DNA of 64,000 nucleotides. Origin: Streptomyces sp. CC53 (GTDB taxonomy: Bacteria; Actinomycetota; Actinomycetes; Streptomycetales; Streptomycetaceae). Under the pieces are notes generated by a model. That model saw only the letters and a list, made by a program, of their open reading frames with translations, was not told where the DNA came from and made no database searches. Where the stretch lies: the NCBI RefSeq assembly GCF_001865245.1, contig NZ_MKXB01000151.1, forward strand, positions 134,748 to 198,747, written 5' to 3'. The number at the start of each line of letters is the position of its first letter. Position 1 is the first letter of the stretch. Both the position numbers and the translations under genes were made by a program. Of the stretch, positions 25,925 through 34,549 are shown piece by piece.

Positions 25925-26587
25925 CTACCCGCCCGGGTGGACCAGCCTCGCCTCGTACGCGAAGACCGCCGCCTGGGTGCGGTCGCGCAGGCCCAGCTTC
26001 ACGAGGATGCGGCTCACATGGGTCTTGATCGTGGACTCGGCCACCACCAGGTGGGAGGCGATCTCGGCGTTGGACAGGCCCTGGGCGATCAGCACCAGCA
26101 CCTCCGTCTCGCGTTCCGTCAGGTCCCCCACCTGGTGGAGCGCCGAGGCCCGCGGCGCCTCCGCGCGCTGCGCGAACTCGGTGATGAGCCGCTTGGTGAC
26201 CGTCGGCGCCAGCAGCGCCTCGCCCGCCGCGACCACCCGCACCCCGTCGGCGAGCTGCCGCGCGGAGGCGTCCTTCAGCAGGAAGCCGGACGCGCCGGCG
26301 CGCAGCGCCTCGTACACGTACTCGTCCAGGTCGAAGGTCGTCAGCACCAGCACCTTCGCGTGCGTCTGCGACGCCGTGATGCGGCGGGTCGCCTCGATGC
26401 CGTTCATCTCCGGCATGCGGATGTCCATCAGGACGACGTCCGGGGCGAGCTCCTCGACCCGCGTGATCGCCTCCCGGCCGTTCACGGCCTCACCGACCAC
26501 CTCGATGCCCGGCATCGCGTTGAGGAGCACCGAGAACCCCTCCCGCACCATCATCTGGTCGTCCACGACCAGGACGCGGATCGTCAC
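25925..26587 (-). CDS. NarL/LuxR-type response regulator
   Basis: 220 residues. Receiver domain with acidic pocket DD (9-10), phospho-acceptor Asp55 in VVLMDIRMP, Thr in LTTFD and Lys in GFLLKD; C-terminal HTH LTERETEVLVLIAQGLSNAEIASHLVVAESTIKTHVSRILVKLGLRDR-type helices at about 155-210. Start GTG overlaps the kinase stop (GTGA). The pair forms one two-component system; the regulon is unknown. Confidence 0.95.
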   Translation of the reverse strand: MTIRVLVVDDQMMVREGFSVLLNAMPGIEVVGEAVNGREAITRVEELAPDVVLMDIRMPEMNGIEATRRITASQTHAKVLVLTTFDLDEYVYEALRAGASGFLLKDASARQLADGVRVVAAGEALLAPTVTKRLITEFAQRAEAPRASALHQVGDLTERETEVLVLIAQGLSNAEIASHLVVAESTIKTHVSRILVKLGLRDRTQAAVFAYEARLVHPGG

Positions 26588-27885
26588 GGCGCCTCCTCCT
26601 TCGCCACCGGGAGGAACGCCGCCACCTCGTAGCCCCCGTCCTCCGTCGGTTCCGCGGTCAGCTCGCCGTTCAGCATCGCCACCCGCTCCCGCATGCCGGT
26701 GATGCCGTGGCCGGCGCCCGGGGACGGCTTCACCAGGCCCCTCGGCGGGCCGTTCAGCACCCGCAGGCCCAGGCCGCCCAGGACGTAGCCCAGTTCGACG
26801 CGGGCCGAGGCGCCCGGCGCGTGCCGCAGCACGTTGGACAGCGCCTCCTGCACGATGCGGTACGCCGACAGCTCCACGCCCGGCGGCAGCTCCCGCACGG
26901 CACCGGTCACCGTCTTGTCGACCACGAGACCGGCGTCCCGCACGTTCGCCAGCAGCGCGTCCAGGTCGGCCAGCGTCGGCTGCGGCGCCTCCGGGGCCTG
27001 GTAGTCCTCGGCCCGTACGACCCCGAGGACGCGGCGCAGCTCGGTCAGCGCCGCCACCGCGTTCTCGCGGATCGTCGCGAACGCCTGCTCCAGCTCCGGC
27101 GGCGGGTTCTCCACCCGGTACGGCGCGGCCTCCGCCTGGATGGCGACCACCGACATGTGGTGGGCCACCACGTCGTGCAGCTCCCGGGCGATCGTCGTCC
27201 GCTCCTCCAGCAGGGTCCGCATCGACCGCTCCTGCGCCGTCACCGTGCGCTCCGCCGTCACCTCGCGCTGCGCCTCGCGCCGCACGTGCAGCAGCGTCAC
27301 CGTCAGCAGGGCCAGGGCGGACGTGAAGAGCAGGGCGGCGGTGTTGCTGTCGTACCCGTAGCCCAGCACGGTCCCGGTGACCGCACTGAACAGCGCGGTC
27401 ACCAGCCACATCCACGCCGCCGTGCGCGGCCGGGTCCGCGCCGCGACCACGGTCGTCACCACCAGGTGCGCGAAGAACACGACGGGCGGCCAGGGCCAGC
27501 CGTCCCCGCTCGACCCGAAGAAGGCGTACGGCAGGGGGCTCGCCAGCGACACCCAGAACGCGGCCACGGGCCGCACCAGGGTGAGCAGCACCGCGGCCGC
27601 CGGGACGAGGCCCGCTCCGATGAACAGGCCCATGTCCTGCACACCGGCGAGGATCAGCAGCGCGGCGGACGCCACCGCCGCGTGCCGCAGCCACACCGCG
27701 TACCCGCGGACCCGGTGCGGCAGCCGCCGCACCAGGCGGCCGTCCTCCGGCAGCGGCGGCAGCGGCCGGTACGCGAGCGCGTCGTCCAGCAGGTCGGCGC
27801 GCAGGCTCTGGAGTACTCCCCTGGCGTGGTCCAACTCGGGGCTGCGGCCCCCGGCGGGTATGCGCCGCGTCGTCGTCTCGTTCAC
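26584..27885 (-). CDS. Sensor histidine kinase (HisKA_3/NarX-DesK type)
   Basis: 433 residues from GTG 27885. Four to five transmembrane helices between about 60 and 200, without a long extracellular loop, so it probably senses in or near the membrane. The HisKA_3 phospho-acceptor motif is ARELHDVVAHHMSVVAIQAEA (His near 246). ATP-binding N box YRIVQEALSNVLRHA and G box GAGHGITGMRERV near the C-terminus. Together with the response regulator it is a complete two-component pair. Confidence 0.93.
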   Translation of the reverse strand: MNETTTRRIPAGGRSPELDHARGVLQSLRADLLDDALAYRPLPPLPEDGRLVRRLPHRVRGYAVWLRHAAVASAALLILAGVQDMGLFIGAGLVPAAAVLLTLVRPVAAFWVSLASPLPYAFFGSSGDGWPWPPVVFFAHLVVTTVVAARTRPRTAAWMWLVTALFSAVTGTVLGYGYDSNTAALLFTSALALLTVTLLHVRREAQREVTAERTVTAQERSMRTLLEERTTIARELHDVVAHHMSVVAIQAEAAPYRVENPPPELEQAFATIRENAVAALTELRRVLGVVRAEDYQAPEAPQPTLADLDALLANVRDAGLVVDKTVTGAVRELPPGVELSAYRIVQEALSNVLRHAPGASARVELGYVLGGLGLRVLNGPPRGLVKPSPGAGHGITGMRERVAMLNGELTAEPTEDGGYEVAAFLPVAKEEAP

Positions 27886-28035
27886 GTCGGAAACGGTACG
27901 GGGGCGGGCGCGGGGCCCGCGTCGGCTTGCAGACGGGTCCTGACACGTCCGTCCTGAGTACTACACGGGCCGCGACGAGTCGTACACGCAGGGCCGCGGA
28001 GGCCGGGCGCGGTGGCACGGCACGCTCCCGCGCGC

Positions 28036-28056
28036 CGCGGGCCCGCCGGGCCCGCG
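28036..28056. terminator. Hairpin downstream of kynurenine operon
   Basis: CGCGGGCCC (28036-28044) pairs with GGGCCCGCG (28048-28056), 24 bases past the stop of the last gene of the operon. Confidence 0.5.
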
Positions 28057-28079
28057 CGGTGGCGGCCGCGGCCCGGCGG

Positions 28080-28967
28080 CTACCACGCGAGCTGGGCGAT
28101 CTCCTCCGCGACCACCGCGCACGCGTCGGCCGCCGGGTCGATCAGCGGGAAGTGACCGACGCCGTCCAGCACCGTCAGCCCCACCATCTCGCCGGCCTGC
28201 GCCGCCGCGTCCGCGTACGCCTCGGCGACGTCGAGCGGTACGACGGAGTCGGCCCGGCCCTGGACGACGGCCGTCGCGATGCCCGTGGGCAGCAGGACCG
28301 CCGGGTCCACCACCGCCGAACGCTCCGCGAACCCTCCTTCCCCGCCCAGGAGTTGCTGCACGGCGCCGCCGCACACCCCGAGCTCCGCGGCCCGCCCGAA
28401 GTGGGCGATCGGGGCGAGGGGCACCACCCCGCGCAGCTCCGGCGGCTCGGACAGCCGCCACGGCGACCCGGCGGGCAGCACATGCCGGGCCGCGGCCCAC
28501 AGCGCCAGGTGCCCGCCCGCGGAGTGCCCCGTCAGGACCGTGCGCCGCAGGTCGCCCTGCGGCAGGTGCTCGGCCGCCAGGGCGGGCAGCGCGTCCATCG
28601 CCGCCGCCACGTCGTCGAACGTGTCGGGCCAGCGCCCGGCGAGCGGACCGTCGCCCGACCCGCCGCCGGCGGCCCGCGGCGCCGGGATCTCCGCGCCCCG
28701 CCGGTACTCGACGCTGGCCACGGCGAAGCCGCGGCGCGCGAGGAAGTCCGCCAGCGGGGAGACGTGCCGCCGGTCGTACGGCGCCCGCCACGCGCCGCCG
28801 TGGAACAGCACCACCACGGGGACGCGGTCCGCACGGTCCCGGGGGGCGTAGAAGTCGACGATCTGGTCGGGGTGGTCGCCGTACGGGGCGGTGGAGTCGG
28901 GGTCGACGGCCGGATGCGACAGCGCCGATGCTTCCTCGGCGGCGTCGCGCGCGGCGGGGTCGGGCAT
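28080..28967 (-). CDS. Probable kynurenine formamidase (alpha/beta hydrolase)
   Basis: 295 residues. HGGAW near the start of the hydrolase core (VVVLFHGGAWRAPYD) is the oxyanion-hole motif of the kynurenine-formamidase/esterase group; the nucleophile elbow is TGHSAGGHL, the late Asp is in GRADSVVPLDVAE and the His in DGVGHFPLID. Position after kynureninase and TDO on the same strand strongly suggests hydrolysis of N-formylkynurenine. ATG 28967 with AAAGG nine bases before it is preferred over the TTG at 28976. A general esterase role is the alternative. Confidence 0.8.
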   Translation of the reverse strand: MPDPAARDAAEEASALSHPAVDPDSTAPYGDHPDQIVDFYAPRDRADRVPVVVLFHGGAWRAPYDRRHVSPLADFLARRGFAVASVEYRRGAEIPAPRAAGGGSGDGPLAGRWPDTFDDVAAAMDALPALAAEHLPQGDLRRTVLTGHSAGGHLALWAAARHVLPAGSPWRLSEPPELRGVVPLAPIAHFGRAAELGVCGGAVQQLLGGEGGFAERSAVVDPAVLLPTGIATAVVQGRADSVVPLDVAEAYADAAAQAGEMVGLTVLDGVGHFPLIDPAADACAVVAEEIAQLAW

Positions 28968-29075
28968 GCTGCTCAACCTTTCGGTGACGGGGCCGAATTG
29001 GCCTGACCTGCGGGGACGGTATCAGGACCGGAGTCCCGACGGCCGCCCCCGCCGGATCAGGGCCGAACACGGGCG

Positions 29076-30395
29076 CTACGCCCCCGAACACACCTCCGCG
29101 CACACCTCGGCCAGCACGCGTGCCGCCCGCTCGGTGTCCGCGAACCCGACGTACAGCGGGGTGAACCCGAAGCGCAGCACGTCAGGGCGGCGGAGGTCGC
29201 CGACGACGCCCCGCGCCACGAGCTCCCGCATCACCGCGGGCGCCTCGGCGCAGGCCAGCGCGACCTGGCTGCCGCGCTCCGCGTGGGCCGTCGGCGTCAG
29301 GGACCTGACCGTGCCCTCCGGGACGTACGCGGCGACGCACTCCAGGAAGAAGTCCGTCAGCGCCAGGCTCTTGGCCCGCACCTCCGCGAGGTCCACCCCG
29401 TCCCACACGTCCAGCGCCGACTCCAGCGCCAGCATGGACAGGATGTCGGGCGTCCCGACCCGGCCCCGCAGCGCGCCGTCCGCCGCCGCGTACCCGGGGG
29501 TCATCGCGAACGGGTCGGCGTGCGAGTTCCAGCCGGGCAGCGGCGAGTCGAAGTCCTGCTGGTGCCGCTCGGCGACGTACAGGTAGGCCGGCGCGCCGGG
29601 CCCGCCGTTCAGGTACTTGTACGTGCAGCCGACCGCCAGGTCCACGCCGTGCTCGTCCAGGCCGACCGGCAGGGCGCCCGCGCTGTGGCACAGGTCCCAC
29701 ACCGCGAGGGCGCCCGCCTCCCGGACGGCCGCGGTGATGCCGGGCAGGTCGTGGAGGCGGCCGGTGCGGTAGTCGACGTGGTTGACCAGCACGGCGGAGG
29801 TGCGCGGCCCCACGGCGGACGGCACGTCGGCGGGCTCGACGGGCACGAGACGGCAGCCCGTCATGCGGGCGGCGGACTCGGCGATGTACCCGTCGGTCGG
29901 GAAGGTGGTCGCGTCGACGAGGATCTCGTCGCGCGACGCGCCGCCGCCCGCGAAGTCCCTCAGCCGTACGGCTCCGACCAGCGCCTTGAAGACGTTCACG
30001 CTGGTCGAGTCGCCGACGACGACCTGCCCGGGCGCGGCCCCGACGAGCGGCGCGATCCGCTCGCCGATCCGCTCGGGCGCGGTCCACCAGCCGCTCTCGT
30101 CCCAGGAGCGGATGCGCAGCTCGCCCCACTCGTGGCTGAGGACGTGCGCCATCCGCGCGGGCACGTGCCGGGGCAGCGCGCCGAGCGAATTGCCGTCCAG
30201 GTACACCACCCCGTCCTCCAGGGCGAACAGGTCCCGCCGCTTCGCGAGGGGGTCGGCGGCGTCCAGCGCGGCGGCCTTCGCCCGCAGGTCGGCGGCGTGC
30301 GGGGGCGCGGCAGCGGTCCCCGGCGGCGGGACGGCGGCCCGGGGGCGCGGTGCGTCGGGCATGGCGGCGGTCTCCGTGCGGGGGGCGTCAGACAT
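29076..30395 (-). CDS. kynU: Kynureninase
   Basis: 439 residues. PLP fold type I: YLDGNSLGALPRHV near 60, GDSTSVNVFKAL, VDATTFPTDGYIAE, VLVNHVDYRTGRLHDL, AVWDLCHSAGALPV with the pyridine-binding Asp, and the Schiff-base Lys in GCTYKYLNGGPGAPA. Cleaves kynurenine to anthranilate and alanine. Start ATG overlaps the TDO gene end by eight bases. An Ala/Pro-rich N-terminal leader of about 35 residues precedes the conserved part; an internal ATG (MPDAPRP) is also possible. Confidence 0.95.
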   Translation of the reverse strand: MSDAPRTETAAMPDAPRPRAAVPPPGTAAAPPHAADLRAKAAALDAADPLAKRRDLFALEDGVVYLDGNSLGALPRHVPARMAHVLSHEWGELRIRSWDESGWWTAPERIGERIAPLVGAAPGQVVVGDSTSVNVFKALVGAVRLRDFAGGGASRDEILVDATTFPTDGYIAESAARMTGCRLVPVEPADVPSAVGPRTSAVLVNHVDYRTGRLHDLPGITAAVREAGALAVWDLCHSAGALPVGLDEHGVDLAVGCTYKYLNGGPGAPAYLYVAERHQQDFDSPLPGWNSHADPFAMTPGYAAADGALRGRVGTPDILSMLALESALDVWDGVDLAEVRAKSLALTDFFLECVAAYVPEGTVRSLTPTAHAERGSQVALACAEAPAVMRELVARGVVGDLRRPDVLRFGFTPLYVGFADTERAARVLAEVCAEVCSGA

Positions 30396-31215
30396 GGCTG
30401 CGGGCCGTCCAGAGCTCGGGGAACACGTTCTTGCGGGCGCGCTTCTCCAGCCAGGCCACCCCGGCGGAGCCGCCCGTGCCGGTCTTGGCGCCCATCGCGC
30501 GGCGGGTGGCCACGAGGTGGTCGTTGCGCCAGCGCCACACCAGCTCGGCCACGTCGGTGAGCAGCTCGCCGAGCCGGACGAGCTCACTGTGCTGGTCCCG
30601 GTCGGCGTAGACCCCGGCCCACACGGCTTCCACCTCGGGCGACGGCTCGTAGCGCTGCGACAGGTCCCGTTCCACGGCCTCCGCCGGCACGGGCAGCCCG
30701 CGCCGGGCCAGCAGCCGCAGCACCTCGTCGTAGAGGCTCGGCTCGTGCAGGGCCTTCTCCAGCTCGGCGTGCACGCGGGGCGCGCCCCGGTGCGGGACGA
30801 GCATGGACGCGGACTTCTCGCCGAGCAGGAACTCCATGCGGCGGTACATCGCGGACTGGAAGCCGGAGCCCTCACCGAGGGCGGAGCGGTACGCGTTGAA
30901 CTGGGCGGGGGTGAGCCGCGCCAGGGGCTTCCACGAGGCGTTCAGCGACTCCAGCTCGTACACCGAGCGCTGGAGCGCGTCCATCGCGACGGGCAGGTCG
31001 TCCTCGCGCAGGGCGCGGGACGCGGTCTCCCACTCGTGGACGATGACGGTGAACCACAGCTCCATGACCTGGGTCGTGACCAGGAAGACCATCTCTCCCG
31101 GGTCGTCCGAGAGAGGGTGCTGGAGGTGGGTGAGGACGTCCGCCTGGACGTAGTCCTCGTAGGGTGTGGTGCCCCCGAAGTCAAGGTTCGGTGCGGGGGT
31201 CGACGAAGCAGACAT
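30388..31215 (-). CDS. kynA: Tryptophan 2,3-dioxygenase
   Basis: 275 residues. TDO signatures: TPYEDYVQADVLTHLQHP, FLVTTQVMELWFTVIVHEWE, SGFQSAMYRRMEFLLG, and DLVxxWRxxHL-type VWRWRNDHLVATRRAMGAKTGTGGSAG containing the proximal heme His. Opens the indole ring of tryptophan to give N-formylkynurenine. ATG 31215 is chosen for its GGAGACAGCG ribosome site. First gene of the three-gene kyn operon; a palindrome lies 20 bases upstream. Confidence 0.96.
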   Translation of the reverse strand: MSASSTPAPNLDFGGTTPYEDYVQADVLTHLQHPLSDDPGEMVFLVTTQVMELWFTVIVHEWETASRALREDDLPVAMDALQRSVYELESLNASWKPLARLTPAQFNAYRSALGEGSGFQSAMYRRMEFLLGEKSASMLVPHRGAPRVHAELEKALHEPSLYDEVLRLLARRGLPVPAEAVERDLSQRYEPSPEVEAVWAGVYADRDQHSELVRLGELLTDVAELVWRWRNDHLVATRRAMGAKTGTGGSAGVAWLEKRARKNVFPELWTARSHV

Positions 31216-31235
31216 CGCTGTCTCCAACAGTGTGT

Positions 31236-31248
31236 GCTACCGGGTAGC
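31236..31248. promoter_or_regulatory. Palindrome GCTACC-G-GGTAGC upstream of kynA
   Basis: Perfect 6-bp arms, 20 bases before the start codon, inside the leader. Candidate operator for control of tryptophan breakdown; no regulator gene adjoins the operon. Confidence 0.45.
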
Positions 31249-31341
31249 GGTCCGCTCCTTCCGTGACGGTGGTGGAGCCCCGGTCCCCTCGGAACCCGGC
31301 GTGCGCGCTCCTTGTGCGCCGTGCACGCGGTCCCGGTCGCA

Positions 31342-32229
31342 TCATGGCACGATCGGACCGGTGATGTAACGGCCGTCCTCGTCATACGGCCACGCGTTGG
31401 AGACGCACCCCTTCAGCCCCTTGATCTGCTGCATCATCACCGGTGCGGGCTTGCCTGGCCCGGGGCAGCCCATGTGCGAGCGGATGCCGATCTCGTGGCC
31501 CACCTCGTGGTTGATGATCAGGTGCCGGTACTCGGCGGGGGTGCCGGAGAAGGTCGGGGAGCCGAGCATCCACCGCTTGAGGTTCACGACGACGCCCTGC
31601 CGGGTCTCGCAGTTCAGCTCGCCGCGGGTGTTGAGGCCCTCGGCCAGGCACAGCCGGTCCGCGGTGGCGGGCGTGGCGATGAAGACGACGAAGTCGGCCC
31701 CTTCGTCGACGAGCTGGAACGATCCCCTGCCGTGGGCGGCCCAGCCCCGCGGGTGGGCGAGGATCTCCTCGATCTCGTGGGCCGCCTGGGTGGCGGACAG
31801 GTCGATGCCGTCCTCCACCTTGACGGTGTAGCGGCGCAGCGGCCCGGTGCCGACCTTGTCGCCCGCGGCCCGAGCGGCGGTGAAGGTGCCCTTGCCGGAG
31901 TGCGGCACGGTGCTCTTCGACGGGCCGGGGGACGTGCTGGGCCGGGTGCTGCCGCTGGTGCCGGGGCTCGGCCGCGCACTGTGGCCGGCACTGGCGGAGG
32001 GGGCGGCCGGGACCTTCGGGGAGGCCGGGGCGGAGGACCGCGCGTCCGGCTGCGGCGAGGCGGCGGGGGCGGCGCTCCCGGCCTCCAGATGGGCGAGGGC
32101 CGCGCCGCCGCCCAGCGACAGCACGCCGAGGGCGACACCGCCCAGCACCATGCGGGTCCGCAGCCGGTTCCGGCCGCGGACCCGCCTGCGATCTCGACGC
32201 CCCTGCGCCCTGGCACCACGCTGGCCCAC
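31342..32229 (-). CDS. DUF3152 membrane-anchored metalloprotease-like protein
   Basis: 295 residues from GTG 32229 with GGGGGAGGGGGACAC before it. A basic N-terminus (RGRNRLRTR) and a transmembrane helix (MVLGGVALGVLSLGGGAAL, about 26-45) place the rest outside the cell; a Ser/Pro/Ala-rich linker runs to about 110. The DUF3152 core follows and contains INHEVGHEIGIRSHMGC, an HExxHxxGxxxH arrangement like the metzincin zinc site. Proteolytic activity has not been shown for the family as far as I know. It is separated from kynA by 126 bases and read in the same direction. Confidence 0.85.
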   Translation of the reverse strand: MGQRGARAQGRRDRRRVRGRNRLRTRMVLGGVALGVLSLGGGAALAHLEAGSAAPAASPQPDARSSAPASPKVPAAPSASAGHSARPSPGTSGSTRPSTSPGPSKSTVPHSGKGTFTAARAAGDKVGTGPLRRYTVKVEDGIDLSATQAAHEIEEILAHPRGWAAHGRGSFQLVDEGADFVVFIATPATADRLCLAEGLNTRGELNCETRQGVVVNLKRWMLGSPTFSGTPAEYRHLIINHEVGHEIGIRSHMGCPGPGKPAPVMMQQIKGLKGCVSNAWPYDEDGRYITGPIVP

Positions 32230-32481
32230 GTGTCCCCCTCCCCCGTGCGCACGCCGGCGGGGTAGGTGGGTCGGCCCGGCGCACACTATTCGCTGATACG
32301 TGCGATCGTACCGGTCGGTCACTCCCCACCACCGAACGCCGCGCCGCCCCGCCACGGACGCACCCGCAGCAGCATTCCCTCCTCGAACCGAAGGCGCCAG
32401 GAGCACTAGGGTGACGAACGCAAGATCGAAAAGGCGGGTTCCCCACGGGATCCCTGTCAGCGTGATGCTCTCGGGGGAGGC

Positions 32482-32658
32482 GTGTTGCTGACGTACCACG
32501 ACGTCATGACCACGGACTTCGGCGTCCTCGACACCGCCGCGACGGCGTGGGACGAGGTCGCCGACGCCCTCCCCCGAGTGCACCAGGACACCGACGCCGC
32601 CGCACGGGAGGCGTCCACCGCCCGCGTGGAGGTCACGTCGACCGGGAGCACCCCTTGA
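32482..32658 (+). pseudogene. Truncated ESX/WXG100-like protein N-terminus
   Basis: A 58-residue frame with a strong ribosome site (GGGGGAGGC, 2-3 bases before GTG). Its first 36 residues (LLTYHDVMTTDFGVLDTAATAWDEVADALPRV) resemble the N-terminal helix of the long WXG100-like proteins of Streptomyces, in which LTY, a D at the fourth helix turn and AAxxWDxxA recur. The sequence then runs into an unrelated tail and stops; the WxG turn and second helix are absent. Its stop overlaps the TTG of the next gene. Likely a remnant of a type VII secretion substrate gene. Confidence 0.55.
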
Positions 32659-33218
32659 CCACCTCGTTCGCGCTGAAGAGGACACACGTCAGGCGCACGC
32701 TCGACTGGTCGGGTACGTCGGAGGAGTTCGGCGAGATCACCGTGTGTACGGCAACGGGCCTCGCTCCCAGGGACGGGGCGGGCGTAAGGGTCCAGGGCAG
32801 CGCCATCCCGACAGCCCTTCTGACGGGTTTCTCCCTCTTCGAAGCCGCTCCACGGCTGACAGCCGCTGAACTGTGGCTTGCCGGCGCAGAGGTGCCACTG
32901 CGGAGGAACCGCTGGGCTGTGAGCCGGAGGCAGCGCGCTCTGCGCCTGACGTACGGGGAGATCTCATACCGGTGTACCGCAGCCAGTCGGAAGGAATACA
33001 CCGTCACCCGCCCGGGTCTGTCCGTCACCGTCACCGAGTCGGGTTTCAGGAGGAGACGGCGCCGTCTCCTGGTACTGATCGACGGACCTGCCGAACCGGC
33101 CGACATCTCTCTGGCAGTGCTCTTCTCCCGCGTCAACCGCTCACAGCTGACGTGGGGCGGCGCCCTTCGGGCCGAACTTTCCACGGCCTTCTTCTTCTGG
33201 GCCGAATCCCCGGCATAG
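32655..33218 (+). CDS. Unknown protein, first of two tandem paralogues
   Basis: 187 residues from TTG 32655 (GGGAG seven bases upstream). I do not recognise the family. Shared with the next protein: TTSF start, TSEEFG, QGSAIPT, RRNRWAV, YRCTAASRK, TRPGL, RRLLVLIDG and SLAVLFSRVNRS. The pattern of alternating short strands and basic patches suggests a beta-rich cytosolic or surface protein; no signal peptide. Codon use is less G/C-biased than in neighbours. Starts on the stop codon of the ESX-like fragment, so it may be a partner of a lost secreted substrate. Confidence 0.6.
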   Translation: MTTSFALKRTHVRRTLDWSGTSEEFGEITVCTATGLAPRDGAGVRVQGSAIPTALLTGFSLFEAAPRLTAAELWLAGAEVPLRRNRWAVSRRQRALRLTYGEISYRCTAASRKEYTVTRPGLSVTVTESGFRRRRRRLLVLIDGPAEPADISLAVLFSRVNRSQLTWGGALRAELSTAFFFWAESPA

Positions 33219-33317
33219 GGCTGGCCCACGCCTTCCACGCCAGTGCCCCTTCGTAACTTCACGTCCGAGGCAAGCGCAGTCGGCACGTTCCTCGACGCCT
33301 TCGACCAGGAGTACGCG

Positions 33318-33890
33318 GTGACCACCTCATTCGAGATGCGGGAAGTACGGGACGAGCGGCGGGCGCTCCACTGGTCGACCACCTCCGAGGAGTTCGGGGA
33401 CATCAGGGTGCGCTACCCGGCGGACATCCGCCCCTCGACGGGAACAGGCGCCAGAGCGGAAGGCAGCGCGATCCCGACCACACTCATGATCAGTTGGTCC
33501 GTTTTCGAGGACAAGCCGCGGCTGACGGGTGCCCGCCTTTGGATCGACGGACAGGAAGTGCAGACAAGGCGAAACCGATGGGCAGTCAGGAAGACGCGGC
33601 GTGCCCTGCGCATCACCTACGAGGGCACGGAGTACCGGTGCACCGCGATCAGCCGGAAACGGTACGTCCTCACACGGCCCGGACTGGCCATCACCGCCAC
33701 CGACTCCGGAATCGGGCCGAAGCGGCGCCGGCTGCGGGTGCAGATCGACGGCTCCGCCCAACCGGTCGACGTCTCCCTCGCGGTGCTCTTCTCCGGTGTC
33801 AACCGCTCTCACCTGACCCTCTGCGGTGCCTTCCGTGCGGCATGCGCGACGGTCTTCAACCTGTTAGCCGACAATGCCGCCCGAAGCTGA
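33318..33890 (+). CDS. Unknown protein, second of two tandem paralogues
   Basis: 190 residues from GTG 33318 with CAGGAG seven bases before. About half the residues match the preceding protein in colinear order (TTSFEMRE, TSEEFGDI, EGSAIPT, RRNRWAVRK, YRCTAISRKRY, TRPGLAITATDSG, SLAVLFSGVNRSHLT). In-frame sequence before the start (SEASAVGTFLDAFDQEYA) could belong to a longer form from GTG 33243, but the ribosome site and the alignment with the first copy favour 33318. Lower GC than the surrounding genes suggests acquisition. Function unknown. Confidence 0.65.
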   Translation: MTTSFEMREVRDERRALHWSTTSEEFGDIRVRYPADIRPSTGTGARAEGSAIPTTLMISWSVFEDKPRLTGARLWIDGQEVQTRRNRWAVRKTRRALRITYEGTEYRCTAISRKRYVLTRPGLAITATDSGIGPKRRRLRVQIDGSAQPVDVSLAVLFSGVNRSHLTLCGAFRAACATVFNLLADNAARS

Positions 33891-34096
33891 CCTCCTCCCC
33901 TCCGGCGGCGCGCCCGGTCCGCTCCCGGCCGGCGCAGGAACTCCCGTCGTCCTCGGGCCGCGTGCTCTGCGTTGTGCCGCCGCCTGCCGGCTTCAGCGGC
34001 ATCGTCCACCGTCCCTGGAGGCACGGGGCACCCACCCGCCGACGATCTTCCCCGTGCGCAGCCCGGACGCCCGCCCCCGAGTGGCAGACTGCTGGC

Positions 34097-34516
34097 ATGA
34101 CGACGCACAAGAACCTGCTCGGCGGCCCGGACCCGACGTACCTGCCGGAGAACGAAGAGGCGTACCGCATGCTCGGCGAGGAGTCCGTGCCGCCGGCCGA
34201 GGTGGTGGCGAAGGACCCGACGTTCTCGCTGGCCTGGGCGATGCTCGCCGACGACGCCTTCGCGGCGGGGCGGGTGGTCGAGTCGTACGCGTACGCGCGC
34301 ACCGGTTACCACCGCGGCCTGGACGCGCTGCGCCGGGCCGGGTGGAAGGGGCACGGCCCCATCCCGTGGGAGCACCGCGCCAACCGCGGGTTCCTGCGCT
34401 GCCTCGCCGCCCTCGCCCGGGCCGCCGGCGCGATCGACGAGAAGGACGAGGCGGAGCGGTGCCGGCAGTTCCTGAAGGACAGCAGCGAGGAGGCGTACGC
34501 GGAGCTCAAGCAGTAG
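34097..34516 (+). CDS. DUF3151 family protein
   Basis: 139 residues. Recognised by MTTHKNLLGGPDPTYLPENEEAYRML and by SYAYARTGYHRGLDALRRAGWKGHGPIPWEHRANRGFLRCLAALARAAGAI, features of the actinobacterial DUF3151 family; the central helices resemble a TPR-like array. Cytosolic, function unknown. The gene stands alone between the tandem paralogues and a repeat-rich gap. Confidence 0.88.
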   Translation: MTTHKNLLGGPDPTYLPENEEAYRMLGEESVPPAEVVAKDPTFSLAWAMLADDAFAAGRVVESYAYARTGYHRGLDALRRAGWKGHGPIPWEHRANRGFLRCLAALARAAGAIDEKDEAERCRQFLKDSSEEAYAELKQ

Positions 34517-34549
34517 CGGTCACCGCGGCCGGGAGGTCCGTGCCGCCGT

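Noticed and set aside
24357..27885. P450 plus two-component pair as a biosynthetic cluster with the ABC exporter
   Set aside because: No core biosynthetic enzyme, carrier protein or precursor peptide among them; separate promoters and repeat-filled gaps.
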